The position numbers and the translations under genes are program-made. A stretch of 64,000 bases of DNA, taken from positions 45,057,109-45,121,108 of the forward strand of contig CM037864.1 in NCBI GenBank assembly GCA_021292105.1, given 5' to 3'. Origin of the DNA: Anadara kagoshimensis. Taxonomy: Eukaryota; Mollusca; Bivalvia; Arcoida; Arcidae. The notes beneath the pieces were generated by a model. The model made no database searches. It was not told where the DNA came from and was given only the letters and a program-made list of their open reading frames with translations. This document shows positions 12,401 to 23,300 of this stretch, piece by piece (the first letter of the stretch is position 1; each line of letters opens with the position of its first letter).

Positions 12401-15400
12401 AAGTGCAATTTTCTAATGGTAGCATACAAAGGCAAGTAGACATGCACAAATCAGGCTCAAGTAGCTCCTCCCTAAATGAGGAGGAGGAGCTTGAGATGAA
12501 GACCAATGCTATTTATCGTAGAGTGTCTGAAGCTCAGGAAAGTAGTGCTAGGAAAACGGACAATCCCGATCCTGAAAATGTTTCCCCTGAGGAAGAAATA
12601 GTTGAAGCTAAGATGTAAAGTGCATGGTTGTTGAGTTTCTATGACAACTCAGCTTTGTGCTATTAACCTGTAACTATAGCAACAAACCTTTGTGCTTTTA
12701 AAAATTTCACTACCATAGATCTAGAATGTTGATATGACGAAAGAAATCATGACATTGGATGTTTCAATTGATCATTGGCAGGTGAATGTTGTAGATGATA
12801 TAAATTTTAATTTTTACTACAAGTGCATCATGGATTTCTGCTACTGCTTATGTTATCTGCATTTTGTATTTTGATATGCCAAGGAATGATTGCCTCTAAT
12901 CATGTAACATAGCTAAATCAGCTGTATGCCAACTAGTAACATACTAGGCTAATAATCCAGTCTTTTTGCAACTTTTAAAGCATATGAAGTTGTTCATTGT
13001 ATATATAAGGAATTCTGAAGCTTACTGGTAGTTGGCAATGGCCACTCATAACCAGTTTTATGTTTTATTATACAAGTTTTAAATATCATTTAGACCATTT
13101 TTTTTTGTTTATACATTGTACATGTAGTTTATTTTTCTTTATTGGTTTGTGAAGTTTAGTTTTATTTCTTAGAATTTTCTTTATTATATTATTATTTTTA
13201 GAATTTTGAATTTTTTTGGTGTTAAGCTATTACATATGATTTTCTTTACCAGACTTTATATTACATGTATATAGATTTGAGATTAATGTACCTATGGTAA
13301 ATGTAGTAAGCTTTACTGTAAATTGGTAAATTACTGGTAAATTTTCTTGTCAGCCAAAATTAAACCTCTCCATTTATGGTAAATCAATTAAAATTCACGC
13401 AACAACTTTGGTCTAAAATTATACATGTACTTCTAAAATTTATTAATTCAAGCAATTTTATGTTTTGGTCTATATTAAATACTGGTGCATTTACATGTGA
13501 TTGAAGCACCCTCAACATCTATATAATAGTTTGAGATAGCATTATGAGATAAATTTATTATCTTTATGAATGATTCAAAGCCTTTTCAGATGTCTCTAAA
13601 CATTCACAAAATTTGACCAGTCCCAATAGTACTTATTTTCCTGTTGTTGAATTCATGTTAAAAATCTATATTAAGATTAAATACCAGTATTTACAATTCT
13701 TTAATCTCCTGTAAAGGAGATTCGCCAATTCATGCAAAAATTAGAAATGAGAAATTTTCCCATTTACAGTTTTAGATTGCTTTTGTTATAAATTCAGTTT
13801 TGAAATGTTGATGCCAGATTTGTGTCAATGGAAGACCAACCCTTTGCACCCCTATAAAGGTTTGGTATGTTACATTTTGTTATGAGGAATGAACCATGCC
13901 ATTATTTAGGGAAGGGGGAATGGTTAATGCCAAAATTTTTATAAACTTAGATTTGTGTTTTTTTGCATTTAGAGTTATTTTTATTTTGTCAGCTAATGTT
14001 TTCTTTTTTATTTTGTTACGTAGCATGCAATGTGTTTTGTTATATATAATACTGAAACTACAATTTAAAGGCAGCATGAAATATAAAATACAAATTACAA
14101 TTAGTTGTTGATACCGGTAGGTCAAATTTACACTTTTTACACTGTTATTAGTTTGTACTGGTAGTTCATTCAAACAAGTCATTTTCTTATTGAAAAAATC
14201 TAAACAGAAATTTTATAATTTTTTTTGTGCTAAATTTAAGGAGAAAATATGACAGATTTTTAACAAAGTTTACCTCATTTCTTTATTCTAATGCATGAAA
14301 TAGACAATAACTTTTTATACACACATTTTTGCAGAATGGCATGAAGTTGTTGAGAATCTAGTTTATATATGACATGTATATAACATTGTATTCTGAGAGC
14401 TTTTAACATGTAGTTATTGTGTGTATATATACATATTGTATGCGGAGCTACAAGATCGGTCATTTTTACAAAGCTTTTTAATTTTACATTGTAATACTTT
14501 GACAGGATGCTGCTTCATTTTATTAGTTTATAATCGAATGGCCTACTTAATGCTTTAGCAGAATTAAACTCTTTGTTACTAATAAGCATTTAAACAAGCA
14601 GCCAACAATGAAAAGCTGATTATTAACTACCATATTAATTTAATTTTAAAATTTTAAAATTTTGTTTGTTAGCTTACAAAGTGTCTCGGATTGTTGTTTG
14701 TGTTTCTTATCGGCCATGTCAGTCATTTTGTGAAACTATGGGACTACATATATTAGATAATTGAAAAAGTTGTGAAAGTAAAAATGGAAAAGATGTATTA
14801 TGAATCATTTAAAAATAGAAAAATACACAGATAAAAGTCAATAACACACCACTTTGGAATAAGTTGAGTTAAATTTGTGTCTAAAAGAAAAAGCCAGATA
14901 CTGGTAGATAGACCCAGTGGTTAGCAAAAAATAAGGAGTATTTTATCATAGTGCTGTGTCCCTCCCCATCTGAAACACTGTAACATTTGGTTTATTTTTA
15001 TGAAGTTTGTTGATGTGTAGCAATGCTACAGTCTGTAACACATTGAAAGCAGAGGCAGCATCTACAGTCAATTTTATACAATCAAACCTGTCTATAAAAA
15101 CCAGCTAAGGGAGTCATTAAAATGGGGTGAATTTTTATTTAAAGTTTAAAACAAGAACTAAATTTGCTAGTATTTATGTAAACGGATGACATTGAGGACA
15201 TATTAGACAGTTGATGTTTATTACTTTACAGTCAAATGTTCTTATCTAACCCTTGATATAAAGACTACCTGTTTATAAAAGTTAACTTTTATCCTCTACT
15301 CTAATGATTACCAGGGCTTGAAATTGTTGGGCAAGGGACCCTCCAAACCTCCTTCACAATGATTTTAAAACCCCCTTCAGATTACTGACATTGGGAAATG

Positions 15401-16624
15401 TGCAAAACTCCCAGATCATTTTTCCAAATTTCAGTCCTGTCAAGCAAATGTGCAGTTCAGACTTAAGTGTCCAGTTTCTTTCTGGATTTTATAATTGACT
15501 TAGATAAATATTTTGATGAAACCTTTATTTGTATATTTATAAATAAACAAATAAAGACATATCATGGAATTATAAAAAACATATCTTAATTTTAAAAAGT
15601 TCAATTAGTCTTAAAAGATTATGTCAAAGAAAAATTCTTGATCTTTGACATACTTTGTATTTTAGTTGGGATTTATAGATAGGTTTTGTGTCTTTATTTT
15701 GGTTTTATTTTATGTAGTTATATATATTTTATTTTGTTTTGATTTTTAGTTTCTTTTATGTACTATTTCCACATTATATTTGATTATTTCTGTTTATGAT
15801 TGTTAAAGGCTTTACAATTATGATCAAGCTGTTATCTACATTATATTTGATTTATAATTCTTACATTATGTTTCCTCCATTCTTCTAACAGAGAGGACTG
15901 TGAGTATCCACTTGGAGCAAGAGCTTCAACCCCAGGCAGGATAGAAGGGAGACAACTCATACAAGTAGTTCATGAGTCCGATTCTGATGGATTAACCGGA
16001 ACGTCTGAGTGTACTAATTCTTCTTCTGGAAATGGAAATGGGTTTCCACTCCCCAGAATTCCAGAAGTAGATTCTTCCTATGCAGGTGGAAGTATAAATA
16101 ATTTGGACAGTGAAACAAGTCTGTCCTATGATATGTCAGGTTTAGTGTATAAACGTTCCATGTCGATGCCCAATCCAGAAACATCAGAGTTGAATTACTC
16201 TGGAGATGAGGAAAGTACAGATAAAAGTGAAAATTCTTGGAACATTAAAAGTGAAAAAGTAACAAACTTGTCACAAGACAAAAATGAGATTAGCCAAAAA
16301 CTAAATCCTATGCAAACTGAAAATAGACCATCTCTATCAAAAAGTGAACCAAATGCATCGAGAACTGATCCTTTATATAGAAATGAATCTCTGCCTGAAA
16401 CAAGCCAAAAAGTGGCAGAAGTTCACACAGAGTCACAGGTGACTCATGGTGATGATGAATTAACAGATTTCATCAACCAAACCTTGTCAATACCCAGCGA
16501 TTCTTCAAAGTCTGACACTGAAATGGTAGCATCATCCGGTAGTGATAATATATCTGCCCACCATGATTTAGAATTGCCAGCTACAACAAGCGAAAATTGT
16601 GACCAGGAAGACACACATTTGTAA
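308..16624 (+). CDS. 3' part of an unrecognised Ser/acidic-rich protein gene (5 coding exons)
   Basis: Five exons join in one open frame: 308-490, 2227-2253, 8898-9005, 12334-12614 and 15892-16624, with phases 0, 0, 0 and 2 at the four junctions. Each has AG before it and GT after it, and the last ends in TAA. Together they encode about 443 residues and the frame is open at the left, so the true start lies outside the window. The product starts with a segment ending in a basic patch (KHASKHRKRVVSNW). It continues through a Gly/Ser/Pro stretch, a Ser run followed by an acidic run (SSSSSLNEEEELEMK), and a long Ser/Asp/Glu/Asn-rich tail. I see no signal peptide, membrane segment or catalytic motif, and it looks like the disordered cytoplasmic C terminus of a large protein. 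I do not recognise the family. That it is real coding sequence rests on five consistent splice pairs and codon-like composition. Confidence 0.72.
491..2226 (+). other. Gene 1 intron a
   Basis: AT-rich intron. Short ORFs on both strands have no splice support or coding character. I see no named element in it. Confidence 0.5.
2227..2253 (+). CDS. Unrecognised gene 1, 27-nt microexon
   Basis: AG|AAACTT at the start and AGT|GTAAGT at the end bound exactly nine codons (KLLEQSDGS), phase 0 to 0. The donor is a strong consensus. Because it is symmetric, it can be skipped without changing frame. Confidence 0.6.
2720..4447 (+). mobile_element. Helentron-like non-autonomous element, copy 1
   Basis: The element begins TTTTTAGCTCACCTGACCG and ends with CAGGTGAG, then a GGCCCATGGGCC palindrome just before CTTGTT. 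The core is a tandem array of about eight 145-bp units. The same start, core unit and end occur at about 41791-43186. A tandem-repeat core plus a short 3' palindrome fits Helentron-associated (HINE or 'pearl'-like) elements described from bivalves; that class assignment is inference. It carries no coding sequence and sits in a gene 1 intron. Confidence 0.7.
3230..4345. repeat. 145-bp minisatellite, about 8 copies
   Basis: The word GAATGTTGTA recurs at about 3301, 3446, 3590, 3729, 3874, 4019, 4164 and 4309. Spacings are 145, 144, 139, 145, 145, 145 and 145. Units differ by scattered substitutions and one short deletion. Confidence 0.93.
4838..5290 (+). repeat. Left terminal inverted repeat of the 3.8-kb element
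   Basis: It matches the reverse complement of about 8160-8624. Shared landmarks include the stretch around GATAAAGCGCAAGAGCTCAC and the words CTACATGTCGACCAAATTTC and GTGTACTGGGAATTG. Confidence 0.88.
5731..6195 (-). pseudogene. Mariner-type transposase remnant (3' part)
   Basis: Read on the minus strand from about 6190, the translation gives VMTTVFWDAKGVIVCDF. This matches the mariner block around a catalytic Asp (FWD.KG...DF). Then come a stop, PKRS and YANLLDD in the family order, and near the end RSGVMDKCITLEG. The segment ends at ACGAGGGCCAATCAATAAG, which looks like a mariner terminal repeat. In-frame stops and shifts and the missing N-terminal part make it dead. It lies inside the 3.8-kb inverted-repeat element. 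Confidence 0.72.
6612..6900 (-). mobile_element. tRNA-derived SINE (family A)
   Basis: On the minus strand the head has a pol III B box (GTTCGAGTCCC, near 6810) and an upstream tRNA-like segment. The body continues through ACCACATGCGGGAAAG. A related, more degraded copy lies at about 47630-47890 in the same orientation. Confidence 0.65.
8160..8624 (-). repeat. Right terminal inverted repeat of the 3.8-kb element
   Basis: It is the inverted partner of the arm at 4838-5290, with small indels toward the inner end. The outer 200 bp are nearly identical between arms. Confidence 0.88.
8898..9005 (+). CDS. Unrecognised gene 1, exon c (36 codons)
   Basis: It lies between TTTTTCAG and GAG|GTAAAA, phase 0 to 0. 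The peptide is rich in Gly, Ser and Pro (YGSPVGSPVIPRKGNYAQG). Confidence 0.7.
9006..12333 (+). other. Gene 1 intron c
   Basis: AT-rich intron with a short CA repeat near 10857, a 76-bp direct duplication at 11676-11829 and a tRNA-like fragment near 11445-11540 (GGTAGAACGCTCC). ORFs in it have no splice support. Confidence 0.45.
11676..11829. repeat. 76-bp direct duplication
   Basis: The block beginning TTTTCATAATCAGCAATGCA occurs twice in tandem and the copies are almost identical. Confidence 0.9.
12334..12614 (+). CDS. Unrecognised gene 1, exon d, donor overlapping a stop codon
   Basis: The acceptor is TTTTTTACAG. The exon carries a Ser run followed by four Glu residues. The donor reads AAGAT|GTAAAG. 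Splicing gives phase 2 and joins to EDCEYPLG in the next exon. Reading through gives ATG TAA, so intron retention would end the protein at 12618. Confidence 0.72.
12615..15891 (+). other. Gene 1 last intron
   Basis: AT-rich, about 3.3 kb. Its first two bases are part of the potential TAA stop described for exon d. I see no repeat array or gene in it. Confidence 0.5.
15892..16624 (+). CDS. Unrecognised gene 1, last exon
   Basis: The acceptor is CTTCTAACAG. The exon encodes 244 residues, mostly Ser, Asp, Glu, Asn and Thr, ending QEDTHL and TAA at 16622-16624. The composition suggests a disordered tail with many possible phosphorylation sites. Confidence 0.75.
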
Positions 16625-19600
16625 AACAGCTTTTTGTAGACCCTGTTTACACCTACTTTTGTAATGTGACTGATAAATATTGCTTGTTATATTACTATAG
16701 TAGTAACTTGTACATTGTTAACTAGCCAATACAATTTGGTTGTTTATACTATTGTAGCTCATCTTTCACATGTACTGATTTTACAGTGACCATTATTATT
16801 CTTCTGTCATTTATCAATTCTGTTGTTTTATATTTTGCTTGTGTGAACACAGTGTCCAAAAATACTTATTCATCTCTAAGTTCTGTAACAAAAAACTTAT
16901 TCATTTCTTAGTTCTGTAACTTCTATTTTAACAGCGACAGATGTTGCTTGGTCATTATCAAGTACTGTAAATTATATGAAGTTGTTTGGATTGTAACTTA
17001 TATTTTTAAAGTGACCATAATGTCGTAATTTATAGGTACTGTTTTTGTTACATTTTGTAAACATATATTACTAAATTTATCCATATATTTAAGCTGACTA
17101 AAGTTACATGTAAATTTATGCAAAAATATATATATATTTTTTAAGATGCATGTAATTATAAACCTAAACACCATTATTGGTATTATTTTTTGTCTTTATG
17201 ATAATTACTGTGGTTATAAAGGAAGAGAAATGAAAGATTGTATGCACCTTTTAAGATTTTTCACTTATATCAAGATGCCATCAGTTGTGGTGAAGTTACA
17301 GAAGTTTATAAATACGTTTGCAATACATGAGTAATGTCATGATCATATCAGTTTTAAGGTTCATCTGAAGGACCCAGATGACAGTCATCTAGCTGCAGCA
17401 CTGTGGTATGAACCCTTGATAGAGTAACACTAGGCTATACCCCTCCCTCCCCACCCATACTGTGGTAAGCTTGGTTCCATTTCTTCTGACCCCACAAAAC
17501 CTTGGACCATAGAGATCATTTCTCTGAAGTTTTATGAAATCCCTCTTAAAAGCAATAAGTTACGACGCAGATCCATTGTGAACTTGACCTTTATGATATT
17601 ATCGAGGTTTAATTTTATGACACACTCATGGTATGTATTTGTATAAGGTTTCTTGGCATTTATGAGAAGCAGGTACGATTTATGGCCCAAACAATGTACA
17701 TGATGTACCCATTCTGCAACCTATAAGATTTGATCTTGGTTCAAGAACATGGCACACCATCAAAACAATTAGTGTGAAGTAGCAATGAGTTATAGCCAAG
17801 ATATTATTTGAATGTGACAGAGACGTGGCAGTTCCTATATATGAATGGTTCCAGGATGTGTTGGGTTTGTAAAAGGTCAAGGTCTCAGTAGCAGTGAGAC
17901 AAAGAGCCTAATGTAAAGGTCAAAGTCACACAGGGTTTGTGAGATACATAGAGGGGATATTAGTCCTCTCTAACAATTCTAGTTTACGACAGGTAAAACA
18001 AGAAAAAATGGCTGAATACTATTTTATTATACACCATTATAATCATTAGAAATTTTATGTTTTCAGAATCAATTTGATTTGGAAGTTAAAATAGTGCTAG
18101 TGTTATGATCTGCCTTGTACTAAAGCTCATTGATGACAACATAATAATTGCTAACACACCAAACCCACAGTGTCAAATTAGGGACCTTGGTGACTGAGTG
18201 GTCTTAAGTAATGGCTTACTGATCACAGAGATGTTAATGTGAGAAAGTTTATCAGTTTGTTGTGATTTTCTCAGTCATTTTGGTTTTCCCCAACGTCCTT
18301 GAACTGAAAACCTTGGTATAAGTAAAATACTAATAACTGGGACATAACACCGTTATTCCACCACAAAGTACATACCATTACTAAATGTACTGATCACAAA
18401 GCCTTCACCAACTACTGTTTCAATGACCAATGGTACATGTATGTAGAAATCAATCACTTACTATTGTTCCAGGGAACTTAGATAGTCCATTTTTTGTCAA
18501 TTAAGCCTTTATGTTTCATGATTTATATTGAATGTTATACATATTAAATCTTAAATATAAAAGCCCAATTAAATGTCAAAACATTGGTGTTCTACAGCCC
18601 TCTGGTTTTGCTCTACATACCGAAAATTAGTTGTTTTTCAAACACTGCACATATGCCCTCTCGTTATCTGTGCCTCATATGCAAATTTAGAGCATTGCAT
18701 GAAGGGTAATTATTATACGCGAGTAAAACCCGAACTGCAGACCTGAATGACAACCTTGTTTTTACCCGTGTGATAATAATGAGTATGCAGGTCAACCAGG
18801 TGTGATGTACACCTATCTGAGGTACATTTAGGTATATATGCAACACATTGGTTTTTCTTTGTTATGAAAAACGACAAAAGTTTCGGTATATACCTGTTTT
18901 GTAATTCAAGTTCAAGTCAGCAAACCTCATAGGTTTGATAGGTGATATGATTTTATTTACAGAAATATCAAGATAAGTACCAATATTACAATACTTGATT
19001 TTATATTAATGATAAATCGACTATCTAAGTTACCTGGAACAATAGTAGTCTACTCACTTATGTTGACTACTCACTCTGGATAATTATTTTTAATTGCTGG
19101 ACAATTTTTATTACAAGTAGAAATGATGAATAGAGGAAGATCGAAAAAATAAAAGATACAAATTTTTTTTCAAAAGTTTATTGTATAAAAATCATATTGT
19201 ATAAATATTTAAGAATTTATGGACGGTAAAAAATCACAGATGTATCATGTATTATTCATTTTTTCTATATGTACCATACAATGGTATTTGAAACCTGACA
19301 ATTACACACATACACACACACATGCATGCATGTACCCACACATACAAATAAAGACATTCACACATTTTCTTGAAATTTACACTATCAATATACACACTAA
19401 CAAACTTCAGATCATAATGATTTACTTAACAAACAGGAATGTAATTACATAAGACATCTACCATATAACAAATACTTAATCAGTAAATCTGTAAGGTCTC
19501 TACTTACAACTGTTTATAAATCTCTGGTCAAAAGCCTTAAAGTAAGAAATACCTTGTACATGTGTTTCAATTGAATTGGTTTTAGTCCTTAATCTTTGAA

Positions 19601-20065
19601 ATTTTGTTTAAAATGGAATCACAAAATTACCTCACCATAGACTGCCTATAAAGTTTGAAGGGATTATCAGGTATGGCAGCTTTCAACATTTTCTCGTACA
19701 TATGACATTATTTATGGAATATGTAGTGTACACAGATTCCTTGTCCTGGAAACATTATGTCCACAAGAATGATAAGGAGGTACATGTTTGCTGGTGAAGA
19801 CCATTGGAAGTTAACCGTAGTAAAGATTCTCCCTATACAACAAGTTAATAAATTTAAGATTCTCCCGACACAAGGTCGTCAACTAAGACAACAAGGTCTT
19901 AAATTAACATCTTATATCAATGAATGGTTCATGATTTAAATAAAAATCCGTAAGTAAGCAATGTCCATGATTTATAAAATAAATAAATAAATAAAACCTA
20001 ACTTATATAAACATTACAAATATACTTTTATAATTAGTAGAACTACAACCTATCTGTAACTAGTA
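16625..20065. other. Spacer between convergent gene 1 and the tectonic gene
   Basis: It should contain both 3' untranslated regions, since the flanking genes converge. I cannot place the poly(A) sites. It holds a 585-bp inverted-repeat element (18461-19045) and a short CA/TG-rich microsatellite near 19306-19335. Confidence 0.5.
18461..19045. mobile_element. 585-bp MITE-like element with nested inverted repeats
   Basis: The left end CTATTGTTCCAGGGAACTTA pairs with the inverted right end, which finishes CCTGGAACAATAG. TA flanks both sides, as for Tc1/mariner-class insertions. A second inverted pair lies inside: ATACCGAAA near 18618, and TTTCGGTAT near 18881. There is no coding capacity. Confidence 0.75.
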
Positions 20066-20323
20066 CTATAATCTCATAACAAACACTAACTGATGTACTA
20101 ACAAAAAACAAATTAACATCAAATAACTGTTATACAAAATACTATCTGACGATCCTGAAAGGAAGGGATACCAAAAGTCATATGGAACTTTGGCCAAAAA
20201 TATGGGTGGTTCTCCTACATAACCTACAGCTGGTTGTGACACATCTACAAAAGAAACGGACTGACTAACTTCAAACGACTGATCTAACCCATCACTTCCT
20301 GCCTGGCAGTACGTACCAACACA
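20066..20323 (-). CDS. Tectonic last exon with hydrophobic C terminus
   Basis: It reads CVGTYCQAGSDGLDQSFEVS, then the conserved VSFVDVSQPAVGY and VPYDFWYPF motifs. The end is hydrophobic, LMLICFLLVHQLVFVMRL before TAG. This could be a membrane segment or a lipid-anchor signal. Confidence 0.93.
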   Translation of the reverse strand, partial: CVGTYCQAGSDGLDQSFEVSQSVSFVDVSQPAVGYVGEPPIFLAKVPYDFWYPFLSGSSDSILYNSYLMLICFLLVHQLVFVMRL

Positions 20324-23300
20324 CTGAAACAAACAAATAACAACACTAGCTTGTAAGATGTCGTGGTTGATGAATGATATAAATTAAAACATTAAAGGGA
20401 TATTCTAACAAAATTATGAACTGAAATTTCTAATATAGTCTTGCAATTAATTTTCAATAAACACACTAAAAGTTCAAATTACAGAATGTAAATTCTATCT
20501 GGGATAGTAGCTGTGTGTCTGACATGTGTACTACAGCTAAACTCTTTATAAATAAAAACTGTTTATCATGACAAAGAGGAAGAGAAAAACATAAAAATGT
20601 TAATTGGGATTTCCCCCAACATGCAAGAAGTTGCCTAGTAGTTGTAATTTATTTACTAGAATGTCGTATGGAGTAGTAATCTCAGTCTAATTATTCAAGT
20701 CTAGAACCCAATAAAGCTCTGTTTAAGATTTCTTGGTCTAATATTTTTGAGTCTTGAATTGGCTAAAGCTCAGGTTAAAATTCCCCTGCCTGGTACCAGT
20801 ATATTCCAGCCCAGAACCTGCTAAAGCTCTGGTTAAGATTTCCCTGCCTGATACCAGTATGTTCCAGCCCAAAACCTGCTAAAGCTCTGGTTAAGATTTC
20901 CCTGCCTGATACCAGTATGTTCCAGCCCAGAACCTGCTAAAGCCCAGGTTAAGATTTCCCTGCCTGATACCAGTATGTTCCAGCCCAGAACCTGCTAAAG
21001 CCTGGTTAAGATTTCCTGCCTGATACCAGTATGTTCCAGCCCAAAACCTGCTAAAGCTCTGGTTAAGATTTCCCTGCCCGATACCAGTATGTTCCAGCCC
21101 AAAACCTGCTAAAGCTCAGGTTAAAATTCCCCTGCCTGGTACCAGTATATTCCAGCCCAGAACCTGCTGAAGCTCTGGTTAAGATTTTTCTATCTAACAT
21201 GACAGGCTTGGATAGATTCTATTAATTTTGCTGATATAAAAGTAGTACTAATAGAATCTATCGCTACTGATCATATGAGATAGTGGTATCTCAACCCAAG
21301 GTCTTATATATTTGGTCCAGAATGAGGCTTGCAGAGGGTTGAGATTTCCCTATCTCATATGACCAGTAGCAAATGATTCTTTTACTCGCACCTCATTCCT
21401 TTAAAAATCCATTAAAAGCTTCTTGGGTCACAGAAAACAGCTGTTTATTCAGGTGTAGGGTGTGTTCTGTCTCAACCCTAGGGTGAGACAAGGAAATCCC
21501 ACATGGGTATCTATGTCACAGGTGTGAGAAATTAGTAAATATACTTACCCTGTATGTTATAGTCTGTTCATTCTCATATATAAATGACACGCCAATAATT
21601 TTAGGTTGTGGATTTATCAAGGATCCTACATTGGCATACATAATAACTATATGCATCCCCATTGAAAGTTTACAGGTTGGTCCTTCAACTGTCTGCTCAC
21701 CCTGCATTGTACAAATAAATAAATTGTAATAATATGTTTGCAATAGTTTACCAAACAATTTTAAATCAGAGATATCTGTCAGGATAGTTTAAGTGGGTCA
21801 TATATAGTCCATCAATAACATAAACCAACAAATTGTAAGTAAATTTGGATGCCATGTATCCAAGTGTTCCCAAAAGGAACCCCACCTGGGAAATTCAGGT
21901 TTACCCAACCGAATGTATGATCAAAATATGAAAAGCCAATGGCTCATCTACTCCAACCAAAGTTTTTTTTCCCTGTAAAGGTACAAAAAGATCTGTTAAA
22001 TAGTTTTCAAGAAAAGTGGCAGAAGAAATGGAGAAAACATTGTTGTATATGTATACCATCCTGACAAGTTTTGATGTCTAGATCAGCGATATTTAGAATA
22101 GATTAAATGTAGTTACTGGGATATTCATATACTATATATTAAGGTTCATAAATAACCTAAGTTTGAAATTTGTATTTTGTAATTATGTTAGAAATTATGA
22201 AAAAAAAACAACCTATGACACTTTCTGCCATAAAAATCATTAAATCAACAACAATAAAAACATCTTTGTTTGTAATCAACAAGAGAGTATTTGAGAAAGA
22301 TTAATCAACAAGAGAGTATTTGAGAAAGATTGGAGTTTTACAGCGTCAGCCTCGTGTTGTTCAAGTTGATATATAATGGTCACCTGTTGTGGAAATCGTC
22401 TATTTTGTCTCAGTATTGGTACCCAGTCTCCTGTCTTTAGTGTATCTGAATTTCCAAATGTAGCCACATATCGATTAAAATTATTTGGATTATCACGATT
22501 AATGGTGTCATTTAATCCCTCTAAAGCTTCATATATGGCAGTTTGCATAGCAACACAATAATCCACTAAATTTAAACTGGTAAAATTAAATCTGAAATAA
22601 CAAAATATATAAAGGTTCTAACATTTATTCAGCCTTACAAAAACGAGAGCCCCTCTTAACGTTGAGGTAAATCATCTTGCAATTTTCCATGTAGAGTCTC
22701 CAATTGTTGTCATCTAAATGGCTTTAAAAATGTTTGTGAGCTCTTTATGTGGTTTTTGTAATTCAAACATAAATTGGTTGGAAATAAATGTTCAGATTCT
22801 TAAAACGGATAATATCGGATATCATATAATCGATATGTTTTTGTTGCAATTTTTGAAAAAAAGAGATGATTACAAATGTATGCCAATACTCAATCAGGGT
22901 TTGTTGAACTGATAATGGCAGTATTCCAAGACTACTTGACCAACTGAACAAAAACAATGTTGACAACTTGAAACCTTGACCCATTATTCAATGGAAGTCA
23001 AGAAACCAAATATGCAGGTAAGACCTGAAAACCTAATATCTCTGACACATGGCGATGTTACAAAATAGAAGTGATGTTAACCCATTAAGATAAATAGTAT
23101 ACCTCAGAAGACATCCTGTGCGTACATTTTCACCAAAGTTGACCTGAACACGGTTTCCTGCATTGTCACACAACTACCAGTCTGTGATGATTTGACCATT
23201 GTTAGGTCATATGTACTCTCTTCAATTAAATACGTAATATTGTTAAGGAAAATAATATAATACTGTGGTGACTTGGTAGAGTGGTTAAAAGGACAGAATT

